From: Tolypeutes matacus
Taxonomy: Eukaryota; Chordata; Mammalia; Cingulata; Chlamyphoridae
Length of the DNA: 64,000 nt
Assembly (NCBI GenBank): GCA_026826555.1
Contig: JAKSZT010054335.1
Span: forward strand, 1,536,049-1,600,048
Direction: 5' to 3'
Positions 11,996 to 21,619 of the stretch are shown piece after piece. Under the pieces are notes generated by a model. That model did not search any database and was not told where the DNA came from. It was given only the letters and a program-made list of their open reading frames with translations. A program made the position numbers and the translations under genes. The stretch's first letter is position 1, and each line of letters opens with the position of its first letter.

Positions 11996-12134
11996 ATATT
12001 TAAAAAAGAAGTTGTTCTAGGCAAGACTCAGCAGCAGATGCTGAAACTCGAATCTGGAAATTTGATGAGCAACACGATATTCGCATAGTCTCAAAGAGTC
12101 TCCCCACAAAATATGTATTAAAACCACTACTGGG
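11996..12134. other. Unassigned repeat-like segment and left SINE target duplication
   Basis: 11996-12120 is not L1 that I recognise. It contains TTTGATGAGCAACACG and GCATAGTCTCAAAGAGTC and may be an old interspersed repeat or 3' sequence carried with the insertion before it. 12121-12134 (AAACCACTACTGGG) is the left TSD of the SINE that follows. Confidence 0.4.
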
Positions 12135-12263
12135 GCGGATGTGGCTCAAATGGTTGGGTGTCCGTCTCCCATATGGAGGGGCCTGGGTTCGATCCCCGGG
12201 ACCTCCCTGTAAAAGATTAAAACAAAACAAAACAAAAAAACACACACAAAAAAACAAAAAAAC
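12135..12263 (+). mobile_element. tRNA-derived SINE with 14-bp TSD
   Basis: It has a monomeric tRNA-like head (GCGGATGTGGCTCAAATGG ... GGGTTCGATCCCC) and an AAAACA-rich tail. The perfect duplication AAACCACTACTGGG is at 12121-12134 and 12264-12277, in L1 ORF2 sequence encoding the PLLGI-like segment. Confidence 0.9.
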
Positions 12264-12478
12264 AAACCACTACTGGGTATATACCCAGAAGAACTGAGAG
12301 CAGTGACACGAATAGACATCTGCACATCTATGTTCATAGTGGCGTTATTCATTATTGCCCAAAGATGGAAACAACCCAGGTGTCCATCAGCTGATGAATG
12401 GATAAACATACTGTGGTGTAAGCACACAATGGAATTTTATGCAGCTGTAAGATGAAATGAAATCATGAAGCATATGAC
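12264..12478 (+). mobile_element. L1 ORF2 C-terminal end (continuation)
   Basis: It continues the L1 broken at 11870: GGGTATATACCCAGAAG, then GATGGAAACAACCCAGGTG, GAATGGATAAACATACTG and the end of ORF2. It stops abruptly at 12478 where LTR-type sequence begins. Confidence 0.75.
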
Positions 12479-12945
12479 AGCTGCCATTTTTACCCTGCCA
12501 TGTGAGAAGGGATCCCAGGATAACCTGCAGCTGTAGAAAGACAAAGAAGCTCCAAGAAGCTGAGAGAGATCCTAGAGGCTGGAGGCTGGAATCAGTGGAG
12601 CACAGAGGCATGGAAAGAGGCCTCGAGAGGCTAGGCCCATGGAGCAACTCAAAGCTGAAGAGATAAGCCCTGCCACGTGCTTGATTGCCCACAGCTGAGC
12701 CCGGGCAAAAAGTGGCCTGGAGGAGAAGGCAGAGACACAGACAGAAAGCTGCTAGTGTGCCGTGCCATGTGACAGGAGCCCAGGATCCAGCAGCCAACTT
12801 TTGGTGAGAAAGCATCTTTGATGATGCCTTGATTTGGACATTTTTACAGCTTTGTAACTGTAAGCTTTTACCCTAATAAATTCCCTTTATAAAAGCCAAC
12901 CCATTTCTAGTATTTTTGCATTGGCAGCTGTAGTAAACTAAAACA
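12479..12945 (+). mobile_element. MaLR-type LTR, 5'-truncated
   Basis: Its 3' portion carries the signature shared by the LTRs at 19306, 58357 and 62470: TTTACCCTAATAAATTCCC, CTTTATAAAAGCCAACCC, CATTTCTAGTATTTTTGC and an end resembling ACTAAAACA. AATAAA near 12874 would be the LTR poly(A) signal. The left 200 bases expected of the family are missing. Confidence 0.6.
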
Positions 12946-13670
12946 CCAGTTGATCCACATCCTCACCAGCACTTGGCATTTTTAGTCTTTTTATTTTTCC
13001 CAATTCTAGTAGGTAAGAAATGGTATCTCATTGGGTTTTTAATTTGCATTTCCCTGTGACCAAGATACTGAGCACATTTTCATGTGCTCATTGGTTATTT
13101 GTATATCTTCTTTTGTGACGTGTCTTGTCAAGTCTTTTGCCCGTATTAAATTGGTATGCTTGTCTTTTTATTATGAATTTGTAATTATTCTACATATATT
13201 CTGATTTGATTCCATTGTGAAAATATATATATAATATTTTCTCCTAGTTAGTGGCTTGGCTTTTTCACTTTCCAATTATGGGGGTTGCAAAGATTCTTCT
13301 AATATGTTTTCTCCTATAAGCTTTATAGTTTTAGTTCTCACATTTACATTTAGGTCTCAGATCTACAAATTACTTTCTGTGTATGGCAGGAGTTAAGGAT
13401 CAAGGTTTTTTTCCCATATAATTAATGTTTATACAGTTGTTCCAGCATCATTTTTGAAAATACATTTATTTCCACATTGAATTGCATTGGTATTTTGACA
13501 AAAATCAATCAACAGTTTATATGTGCATCATTTCTGGACTTTTTATTTGATCCTTATCTATTTGTCGATTTGTAAGCAAATTCCACAATGTCTTATTTAT
13601 TGTGGTTGTATCATCAGTCTTGAAATTTAGTATTGTCAAACATTCAAATTTTTTCTTTATTTTATTTTAA
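12946..13670 (-). mobile_element. L1 ORF2 fragment, inverted
   Basis: The plus strand shows CACATCCTCACCAGCACTTG, TGGTATCTCATTGGG and later CATTTACATTTAGGTC, which are reverse-complement L1 ORF2 text. All frames are closed by stops. Confidence 0.65.
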
Positions 13671-14370
13671 GCTGGAGCTTTTCTTAATTGACAAGCTGAT
13701 TCATACAAGAAAGAAAATGATATAATGGATTTCATCAAAATTAAAATTTTCTACTCTCTGAAGGACACTGTTAAGAAAATGAATAGAAAATACACAGTCT
13801 AGAAGAAAATAGAAGCAATGTCCACTGAAAGACTTATATAAGAATCTTCATAGCAGCTTTATTGACAACAGCCAGAATATGGAAACAATCCAAATGTCTA
13901 CCATCAGGTGAATGAAAAACAATGGAACACTACTCAACAATAAAAAAAAAGAACAAACTGCTGGTATCCCCAATAATGTGGATGAAACTAAAAAACATTA
14001 TGTTGGGTAAAAGATGCCAGACCCAAAAGAGCACAACTTTATGATCTTATTTATATGAAGATAAAATACAGGCAAAACAAGTGCTCAGTAGTTGCCTATG
14101 AGCCACTGGAAGAGGGCACAAAGACACTTTCTGGGGTTTTAAAATATTCTCTCTTTTGATTGGGGGTTGGGGTTATATGGGCATATATTTATTTATTTAT
14201 TATTATTTTTTTTTTTTAGGAGGTACCGGGGATTGTACGTGGGACCTCATACATAGGAAGCAGGCGCTTAAACCACGCATATATTTATTAAAACAGTAAA
14301 TTGTACACTTAATATCTGTGTGTTTCACTGTATGTAAATATTGCCTCAGTCTAAATAATAGGGGAATGTG
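13671..14370 (+). mobile_element. L1 3' fragment, direct
   Basis: Direct-orientation L1 ORF2 end: ATGGATTTCATCAAAATTAA, GGAAACAATCCAAATGTC, AATAATGTGGATGAAAC, then 3' UTR. It follows an inverted piece at the 13670 junction, again the arrangement expected of a 5'-inverted L1. It is interrupted by a SINE at 14194. Confidence 0.65.
14194..14276 (-). mobile_element. Short tRNA-Ala-like SINE, inverted, 13-bp TSD
   Basis: On the minus strand it reads TTTAAGCGCCTGCTTCC, ATGTATGAGGTCCC, CAATCCCCGGTACCTCC and an A-rich tail, unusually close to the 3' half of tRNA-Ala. The TSD GCATATATTTATT is at 14181-14193 and 14277-14289. Confidence 0.8.
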
Positions 14371-15395
14371 ACAGATTCTAGTTTAGCTCCGATGTCCATT
14401 CTCTTCTTCTTTTACAATAACAATGATTTAGCTGATGTCTTAGGTTATTCTGGTGGTGAGCTTATAAGTGCTTAACATTCAGCTCTCCAGACAAAAAAGC
14501 CCTGATTTGTAATGTGTGCCAGTTTCCATGGTAAATACTTCTACCATGGCCAATTTCTAGCTACCCACATGACATTACTGCATGCAGAACTGGAAAGAGA
14601 TATACACCATTATATAGAATTTCTACCATAGAGTTACAATAACTTCAATAACCTCACAAGCACAAGTAATAATAAAATAGAGTAAAATGATTAGGAAGTA
14701 ATGAATTTTGTGTAGCTGTTATCTTTGTTTTAATATAATTCCTTTAATTCTAGGTTTTACAATTTAATTTTAATAATGGCTGTGCTTAACAAATAGTGCA
14801 AACAATTCCTGCAAAATAATTGGCTCATATGAGTTGATACAAGACAGCTCCAGCACCCACTGGGTCATTCTCTAAAAGCAAATTCTGAGACAGGGATTCA
14901 TATTTGAGTAACTTACTAAAGGAGCAAACTCGGGAGAAACTTGAATGGGTGTGATAAGGCAGGATTAGGAAGGGGTTAGCAAGGGTATGATTAAAAGTGA
15001 AGTCTGGGCATAGCTTGATTCTAGGAAGATCTCTGGCATCAACATTATACTACAGACTTGAGTCAAGGGAGCTGGACTTTTATGCTCTGTACTAGTAAGT
15101 CATTGGCTACAGGCTGATTGGGTAGGTGGGTATGGATGTAACTTCCTGTGACCTTCTGCAGGTGGCTCCATGTGCCCAAGGGCGAGCCTCCTGAGAAGGA
15201 TGCAGGTGTGAGCCCTCAGTAGCACACCCAGAATGGCTGGGGGAAAGGCACATTGAACAGCCGGAGGGTTGGGGTGGGTAACAACAATGTCTCCTAGAGC
15301 TGAGTATTTCTATGGCCACCCATCTAAAAACTGCCCTTTCCAGCTTTCCCTGAATCTTGGGGGGTGGGGGCATGTATTTAAGTTTGGTTTCATCA
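14371..15395. other. Intergenic sequence without recognised features
   Basis: It is AT-rich, and no gene, SINE or confident L1 text was seen. 15070-15395 is more GC-rich and lies within a long minus-strand ORF described separately. Confidence 0.4.
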
Positions 15396-15694
15396 GATTT
15401 AAGTAAAAGTAACATGTGTTGTTTTCGGGGTATACCCTTCAAATGGTCATGCGTGTGATTTCCTGGCCTTTCCCCTTCCCAAAGGCTGAGAGATGAGAAA
15501 GGTAGAAATGACATCCTGGACCCAGCAATGTGTGTCCTTGTAACCAACCTGGATTGCCTACATATACTGTAAAGTAAGAGAGAAGTAAACTTATTTCTTG
15601 TTTTAGCCACTGTATTTTTTGGGCCTCTCCATGACCACATTTTAGCATGTATTTTGCCTAATTCATGAATAAAGAAAGAAGTAGTAAAAAACAT
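15107..15694 (-). other. 195-codon open reading frame of unknown nature, probably spurious
   Basis: This is the longest uninterrupted minus-strand frame outside the protease gene. Its product has no domain I recognise, no signal peptide and mixed composition. About half of it (15400-15640) overlaps an LTR-like repeat read in antisense, and no splice or promoter context supports it. I treat it as a chance ORF. Confidence 0.3.
15400..15645 (+). mobile_element. Old MLT1-like LTR fragment
   Basis: GTGATTTCCTGGCCTTTCC, CTGGATTGCCTACATATAC and TTCTTGTTTTAGCCACTGTA resemble the 3' half of MLT1 LTRs. It is diverged, with no clear ends. Confidence 0.45.
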
Positions 15695-16029
15695 CTAAAA
15701 TCATAACTGTATAAAATAATAATAATTGCTAACTTGTAGGTTTCTTTAAAAAGCAAGATAGGACTAACTCAACAGGGCAACAGAGTGTATGTAGAAGAAT
15801 GAATGGAATATATTCTTTACAGAAAACAACAACAAGACTGTAATTTTTGTATGACTTGGTTTGGTTACAATCAAATTGATTGTAAATATAGATAATTCCA
15901 AAGAATCTACAACTTATCAAAATTGATGACATAATTTGATAAAGTGGATAAAAGAATAATATAAAACTGTGTATCAGAACAACAATAATTTAGAGCTAGG
16001 AAATATAATTATAGAAAATATAATATTTG

Positions 16030-16186
16030 TAAAAGCAAACAGCAATATATGACACTAGGAATAAGTCTCACCAAAGACCTGCATGACTTTCTGGGGAAAA
16101 TATATAAAACTTTATTGAAAGACATCAAGGAAGAACTAAATAGGAAAAATATACCATGTTTGTGAATAAGAAGGCTCAATACCATG
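16030..16186 (+). mobile_element. Host L1 ORF2, left part, interrupted by the ERV
   Basis: L1 ORF2 text (GACACTAGGAATAAGTC, AAAGACATCAAGGAAGAAC) ends at CTCAATACCATG. The same L1 resumes at 23753 with CCATGAATATGGCG, so the retrovirus cut one L1 in two. 16182-16186 (CCATG) is the left target duplication. Confidence 0.8.
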
Positions 16187-16664
16187 TGAGTGGGATGGTG
16201 CCCACTTAATTAAAAGTTCTGAAGGCAGAGAGTTGGACTAGAGGCTGCAGTAATTTATTTCTTTCTCATGAGAAAGGGCACACGCCCAGGCTAATGGAAG
16301 CGGGCAAGTGTGCGGGATCAGTGCAAGAACAAAGATTATATAGTTCCCCTGATGCAATGTCCCATTTCCCTCCCTCCCCAACCTTCCCCATCTCCCAGTG
16401 GCTGGGAGTTGTGGGCTTACAATCTTAGGCACGAAAACTAACCCAGTCCTAAGGCGAAAAGTGTGAGGGTAAGTTCTCAGTGTCCAAGTTTACTTTACGG
16501 ACGTGGGTTTTTGGGGAAGTGACTCGAACAAGAATGTGGGAGGATTAGATAAGCGGGAACAGGGAAAAGTTCTGAAAGAGGCCACCTAGAATGTGGGAGG
16601 GTTAGATAAGTGGGAACAGGGAATTCAGTTTGAGAAGAGGCCACCCTTTGCGCTATTTCTCTCA
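16187..16664 (-). repeat. ERV 3' LTR (478 bp)
   Basis: It pairs with 23275-23752. The two are the same length and differ at about ten positions by eye. On the minus strand the 5' end is TGAGAG, a TATA-like stretch lies at 16335-16343, an AATAAA poly(A) signal at 16254-16259, and the end is TCA. The 64-codon ORF inside each LTR is a by-product. Confidence 0.92.
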
Positions 16665-16676
16665 ATTCCCCCTCTT
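16665..16676 (-). other. ERV polypurine tract
   Basis: On the minus strand a purine-only run of the AAGAGGGGGAAT type ends exactly at the 3' LTR start. It is the expected primer for plus-strand DNA synthesis. Confidence 0.8.
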
Positions 16677-16799
16677 CTTTTTAGAGTTTATTGCACTCTT
16701 CTCACACCACTCATTATATGTGGATTCTGTCATTTCTTCTAGATCTAGATAATTTTCCGTTGGGCTTGTTTAAGCAACATCATGCATGGGTCTAGATTG

Positions 16800-17230
16800 C
16801 CCCTTTTTCCCCATGGGGATTACATATATCTTTTGAACGGTTCGTTGGATTAGGGAAATAAAACAAGGGACTAGGCAGGGTAAGATAATGAGTATACATT
16901 AAAGATTCCGACTAACATGGTTATAATTTGAGACCAAGGCCCAGAAAAGAGAGAGTCAAACTAACTGGTCCATGGGTTGGTGTCTATCCCGGAATTTTTA
17001 GCTAATTTTTCAGGTAAGGCTGTGAGACCTCGCAGGGCTTGGGTAACTGACCCATGACCCATCCGGGGCGGTATTGTTTGGAAGATAAGTGCAGCAGCTT
17101 TCTCCTATCATTACACAGACTCCTCCTTTTTCTGCTAGCATTGGTCTAACCTTTGAACTGTGTGTTCTACTAAACATCTTGCCATGCCCAACATGAGTCT
17201 CTCTTCCACCTCTTTTCTTTAGATTCTGGG
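16800..17230 (-). pseudogene. ERV env transmembrane-subunit (TM) remnant
   Basis: Minus-strand text at about 17090-17121 encodes a C-x6-CC motif, the hallmark of gamma-type TM subunits that bind SU through a disulfide. A hydrophobic segment compatible with the membrane anchor is encoded near 16890-16966. The distance from the integrase end (17543) leaves no room for a normal surface subunit, so SU has been deleted. Frames are interrupted, and no envelope can be made. Confidence 0.65.
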
Positions 17231-17542
17231 CACAGATATTTGTCAGAGGAGCTTAGTGCCCTTTGTCCCCGAGGCCTCTACAAGGATAGGCTCCTTTTAG
17301 AGCACAGAAATCAAGCTGGATGGCTTGGCAGCTGGTTTTCTCAGTGACTGTCAGAGTCGTGGAAGTGAGAGACTGTCTACACAAAAGGCTGAGGAGTAAG
17401 AGTAGAAGTAAAGGGTAACTCATGTTGGGATGGGTTCAGGTTTAGGGATCTGAAGGTCAGGTGTGAAGGGTTTTGCTTATCTGTGGTCACAGTCTAGGAG
17501 GGAGTAGTTTCAGGTCCAGGTGTGGGAGTAGAGCTAGATCCC
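17231..17542 (-). other. ERV internal sequence between integrase and env, SU deleted
   Basis: About 300 bases where a surface envelope gene of more than 1 kb would be expected. I recognise no SU motif. Confidence 0.4.
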
Positions 17543-18065
17543 TTAACACGGGCTTATTGGGTCTAGCTTTTTTTCTGCAGTTCTTACAGCAGTGTCTGTG
17601 GTTAATAAAACTTGAAATGGACCCTCCCAGTTAGGAGTTAGTTTACCCTCCTTCCAGGTGTGAACGAAGACCCAGTCTACAGGCTGGAACTTGGGGACCG
17701 GGAATCCAAGAGGAGGAGTCTGGGCGATCAGGGTTTTTTTCTGTAGGGAGGAAAGAGTTAAAGCAAGGGAGTGCACATATTTTCTTAAAAATTTATCTTT
17801 GCTTTCCTATTGAAAAGGAGATCCTATCATAGCAGGATAAGGGTGTCTAAACAGGATTTCACGTGGGGGCAAACCTAGGTCTTTCCTAGGTTTTACTCTA
17901 ACTCTTAACAGTACAAGTGGCAGACATTTAGTTTGAGGCAAGCCAGTTTCTAGCATCAGTTTGGTAAGTTGTCTTTTAAGCTCCTGGTCCATCTTTTCTA
18001 CTTTCCCCGAGGAGGGTGGATGCCAGGGAGTATGGGAATCTCAGTCGATTTCTAAGACTTTCTGG
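17543..18065 (-). pseudogene. ERV integrase, C-terminal part
   Basis: 17807-18065 encodes the end of the integrase catalytic core, including the glutamate of the D,D-35-E triad in an SSG-V-E context, followed by a conserved leucine-rich core segment. 17543-17776 encodes the C-terminal DNA-binding domain with the W-x-G-P-F/Y motif typical of gammaretroviral integrases. A frame break separates the two, and the N-terminal portion lies 2.6 kb away at 20665-21130. Confidence 0.75.
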
Positions 18066-18230
18066 AACAAGGGCTAAGAGGGATACTTGGGTTAAGCATA
18101 TTCATTAACTACTTAGAAAATGAAGTTTACCAGGACTTTTAACATGTTCAATGTCCCTCTGTATATGATCTAGAACAGAAAAGATATAACTATAATCATC
18201 AGGCATATATTTAGAATAGGATATATTAAT

Positions 18231-18264
18231 TAATTAATATTCATTAATTAATGAATATTAATTA
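18231..18264. repeat. Perfect 34-bp AT palindrome
   Basis: The sequence equals its own reverse complement from 18231 to 18264, with the centre between 18247 and 18248, made of ATTAAT-type units. It has no spacer and could extrude as a cruciform. Confidence 0.9.
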
Positions 18265-19305
18265 TGCACTACTCAATGCATACGTTTTCCTTTGAGCTGT
18301 AATTAGTAGATTTAAGTTCTAGGTCTGCAATACCTTACATGTTCTCTCTCCAGGAGAGCAGGCCATAATGCCGATTGTGTTTCAGTTCTACTCCCAGTAC
18401 CCTGGTGGTCACTGCTCCACTTGGTATGTCCTTCACACAGCCAGCAGGCTGCAGCACTGTTGACCCTAGAGAGAAGCTAGGAAAGTAGACTCCAGTATTC
18501 CACTGGCCTAGTGCATAGCACTCTTCGGCACTATGAAACAGTGCCAGTCTGGAGGTGATATCCATTGTACATTTGGCTATATGGATCCATCGTTGGCTGC
18601 TGCAGGAGTTTGAAGCTGTAATGTAGTCTCCATCCACTTCAGGAGCACAACCAGAGATGAAGGAGACACTTATTGTTTCAGGGGTCAGTGACCAACCTGG
18701 CCAACAACAAATGGAGAGGCACCCTGCAGTGTACTGAAGGTCTGGTTTGAATGCACAAGAGAGTTTGACAATGCTGAAGTCTTATCTCTTGATTTTTATA
18801 CACTTTTTAAACCCTCCCAATGCATTGTGCTTTACTTCTTACACTTCTACCATGAAGACATTAAGTAGCAGGTATTTTACTTTAGCAGTACAGGAAAAAC
18901 TATTTTCCTTTTTTTTTTTTTTTCATGAAAACCAAAGATTCCTAATAGAATCAAGATTATTTTTTTGATACTACTACTTGAATATGTAGATTGAGGTGGC
19001 CTCTGACAGGTTTCACTGCTATGAAGTTACTTCTTGCCATTAATATCAATTTAGGCTTTTAGTTAGTAACGGCTTCCTGGAACTAGCCATTCAAATGCTT
19101 CAGTTTAGAAGGTGCTTTTTATAAACTCTCCATAGTTGACCACAACCACATAGACTGGTTAATTTACTTTAGATTACAATTAGCAACCAATGGAATTTAC
19201 TTTATCTGTTTAAAAGACAGCAGATCTACATTTCTTTAACTTAATTTCATTAGATACGAACCTAACTTTCATCATCTTAAGGATTTAATAAATTTATATA
19301 CTTGG

Positions 19306-19799
19306 TGTGGCAGTTTGATGTAATTATGAATTCCAAAAATATAATTGAATCATGCTTGTAAACAGATCTGTTAATCTGGGCATGATTAGGTTAGGATTAG
19401 GGCGTTGAGCCCCACCCCTTGGTGGGTGGGGAATCGAATATAAAAGGCAAGGCAAAGGACAGTTGAAGCAGTCTTTTGAGAAGCAGTTTTGATGTTGGAA
19501 AGAAGGCCCCAGGAGAAGAGAAGCAAGCCGTTCGCCTGATCGTCTACAGCTGACCTTGTGGAGGAAACAGGAGCTAAGCCCGGAGAGAAACGCAGCCCCG
19601 GGAAGAGAGGAACCCCAGAAGTCTGAACCCTGGCAAATGCCGGCAGCTGTCTTGCTCTAACACGTGACAATGGACTATGGTGAGAGAAGAAACTTAACGC
19701 TTTATGGCCTAGTATCTGTGGACTTCTGCCCCAAATAAATACCCTTTATAAAGACCAACCCATTTTTGGTATTTTACATTAGCACCCCTTTGGCTGACA
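19306..19799 (+). mobile_element. Solo MaLR-type LTR with perfect 5-bp TSD
   Basis: It begins TGTGGCAGTTTGATG and ends TTTGGCTGACA, flanked by CTTGG at 19301-19305 and 19800-19804. The AATAAA-containing stretch with CCCTTTATAAAGACCAACCC near 19735-19760 matches the family signature. The 494-bp length and the TSD size fit an ERVL/MaLR solo LTR. Confidence 0.85.
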
Positions 19800-20664
19800 C
19801 TTGGCATGTCATAAACCGAGGGAGATAACTGAAGCTAAATAAAATCGAAACCGTTATAGTTTATGCAAGGAACGCCTCCCTCTTTCTTTTACAGGAGGCC
19901 AAAACTCCCTAATTAAAACTATAAACTGTAAATAATCTTGAAAGCATTGACTGCCACGTTCTGGAAAACTGTTTTTAAAGATCTTTCTATAGCTTTCAAG
20001 GACTTTTTCTTCACTTGTTGATATTTGGCAACAGGATTCTTAACCACCCTTATTTTAAGGCTGTTAAAAGGTTTAAATTGAGGAATTATAGAACAAACTA
20101 TGATTTTTAATTCCCCAGTTTAGAAGATAGAGTTTCAATCTCTTACACCTTGTCTTTCCCCCACAGCTCTTGTAAAGAGAAGGCCTTGGGGATAAGGCAG
20201 GTTAAAGAGCTTAGGAAAACCTTTTTCTTTCTCAAGAATATATTCTATATTTAGAATTCTATATTACTTTTCCATCCTGCTTGGCCCAATTTGGGCTCTA
20301 GGAATAGTTATTCACATGTAGCTCATCTAAGAACCCTCATTTGCTGATCTGATATCATCCTGATGTATGGAGTCATACACTGAACAAACAGGCAGACATA
20401 AATAGTTTGACACAGAAACACAGGACTTATTGTTATAATTTTCATTCTCTTACAAAACAAATTTAACTGTAAGATAACATTTAAAAGATTTTTTTTAAAA
20501 GACTCTTTTTAGTTACTTTATTTGTATTGTGACTATGCAGTTTTGCACAATAATTTTAATTTTTAAAAAATTATTGGCTTATAACCAAAATGTCCCCAAT
20601 GCTTTTAAGATAATTTTCCTTTGGTTTAGAACTTTATTTTTCACTTTGACTTTAGCAGACCTTG

Positions 20665-21130
20665 GATGAGCAAGACTAATTCATTAACCTATGTAGAACT
20701 GGAGCTGTGAAGTGGGTCCTATTATCTGAATCAGTGTTTTCAATGAGTGCGTACTCAGGGATAAGGGGTTCTAATTGCATTTTAATCACAGTTTGTGCTG
20801 TCGCTTCCACTCATGAGGTGAGATGGTCAATAACCACTAGGAGGTACTTTAGTTTTCCCATTGGTGGTACTTCAGTGAAGTCCACCTGGATGCTTTGAAA
20901 AGGTTTGAGCCCTGGGGGTCGCCCTCTCAGGGGTTTGCTCCTCAGACTTTGCTTATTTACTTTTCTACAGATGATATACATCCATTTACCGCCCATACAT
21001 GCCTGAGGAGTTAGAACAGCGTCGCATACACTTTGGACATCTTAATGGCTGCCCTGGTGAAGATGATTTAGGATTCCCCTAGCAATGGCTTTATTTATTA
21101 TTTCTCGCCCATCCTCCAGAAACTATTTTC
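20665..21130 (-). pseudogene. ERV integrase, N-terminal zinc region and start of catalytic core
   Basis: 20811-20996 encodes the integrase core entry with the conserved V-D-F-T segment (first catalytic Asp), followed downstream by the second-Asp region (D-x-x-NxTHF-like) near 20720-20770. Remnants of the HHCC zinc-binding region lie at about 21000-21100. It joins almost directly to protease sequence at 21164, so reverse transcriptase and RNase H are missing. Several stops are present. Confidence 0.75.
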
Positions 21131-21163
21131 TATTTTCTGTTTAAGTTTCACTTAGCTTGATCC

Positions 21164-21619
21164 TTAGGGGGGTATATCTACTTTTTCTCTATTTCGGGGT
21201 CCAGCCCAGACTTGTGGGTCAATGTTACTTTCTTTTTCCTCTTTCATAACACATAGTCTGAGGGGTAAGGTTGGAACAATCTTTGTTCCTTCGACTGTTA
21301 AGTTTAGGCCTAATTTTGTGATCATGTTTCTACCCAATAAGTTGATCCCCGCCTCAGGGATGAAAAGAAATTGTCCTAAGTAGGTTTCTTGATTATATTT
21401 GATTTGTAATGGTTTTATAAAAGGAACAACAAAATTTTCTCCTTTTACCCCTGAGACTATGAGTTTCTTCTTGCTTAGTTTGGCCCCTTGAAGTAAGGTA
21501 GTGAGGGAGGATCTGGCTGCACCTGTGTCAATTAGGAAGGTAATGTTATTCTTTTTATTCCCCACCTTTAAATTTATCAAGGGTTCTGGGTGGGGGTCTA
21601 TCTTGAACCCCTGACTCCC
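21164..21619 (-). pseudogene. ERV protease
   Basis: The open frame 21580-21164 (138 codons) holds the retroviral aspartic protease signature, with the catalytic D-T-G triad in an L-I-D-T-G-A context and the conserved G-R-N/D segment further on. It is in the same frame as gag, separated by a single UGA at 21620-21622 with a GGG-AGU-CAG-type context immediately after it, resembling gammaretroviral stop-codon read-through. The pol frame ends shortly after the protease. Confidence 0.85.

Larger units (their letters stand above)
18066..20664. other. 2.6-kb insertion splitting the ERV integrase
   Basis: The integrase core is contiguous in logic on either side but separated by this segment. It holds a perfect 34-bp palindrome (18231-18264), a solo MaLR-type LTR (19306-19799) and otherwise AT-rich sequence that I cannot assign. 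A minus-strand ORF at 18335-18637 (100 codons) has no recognised domain. Ends and target duplications of the outer insertion were not found. Confidence 0.55.
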
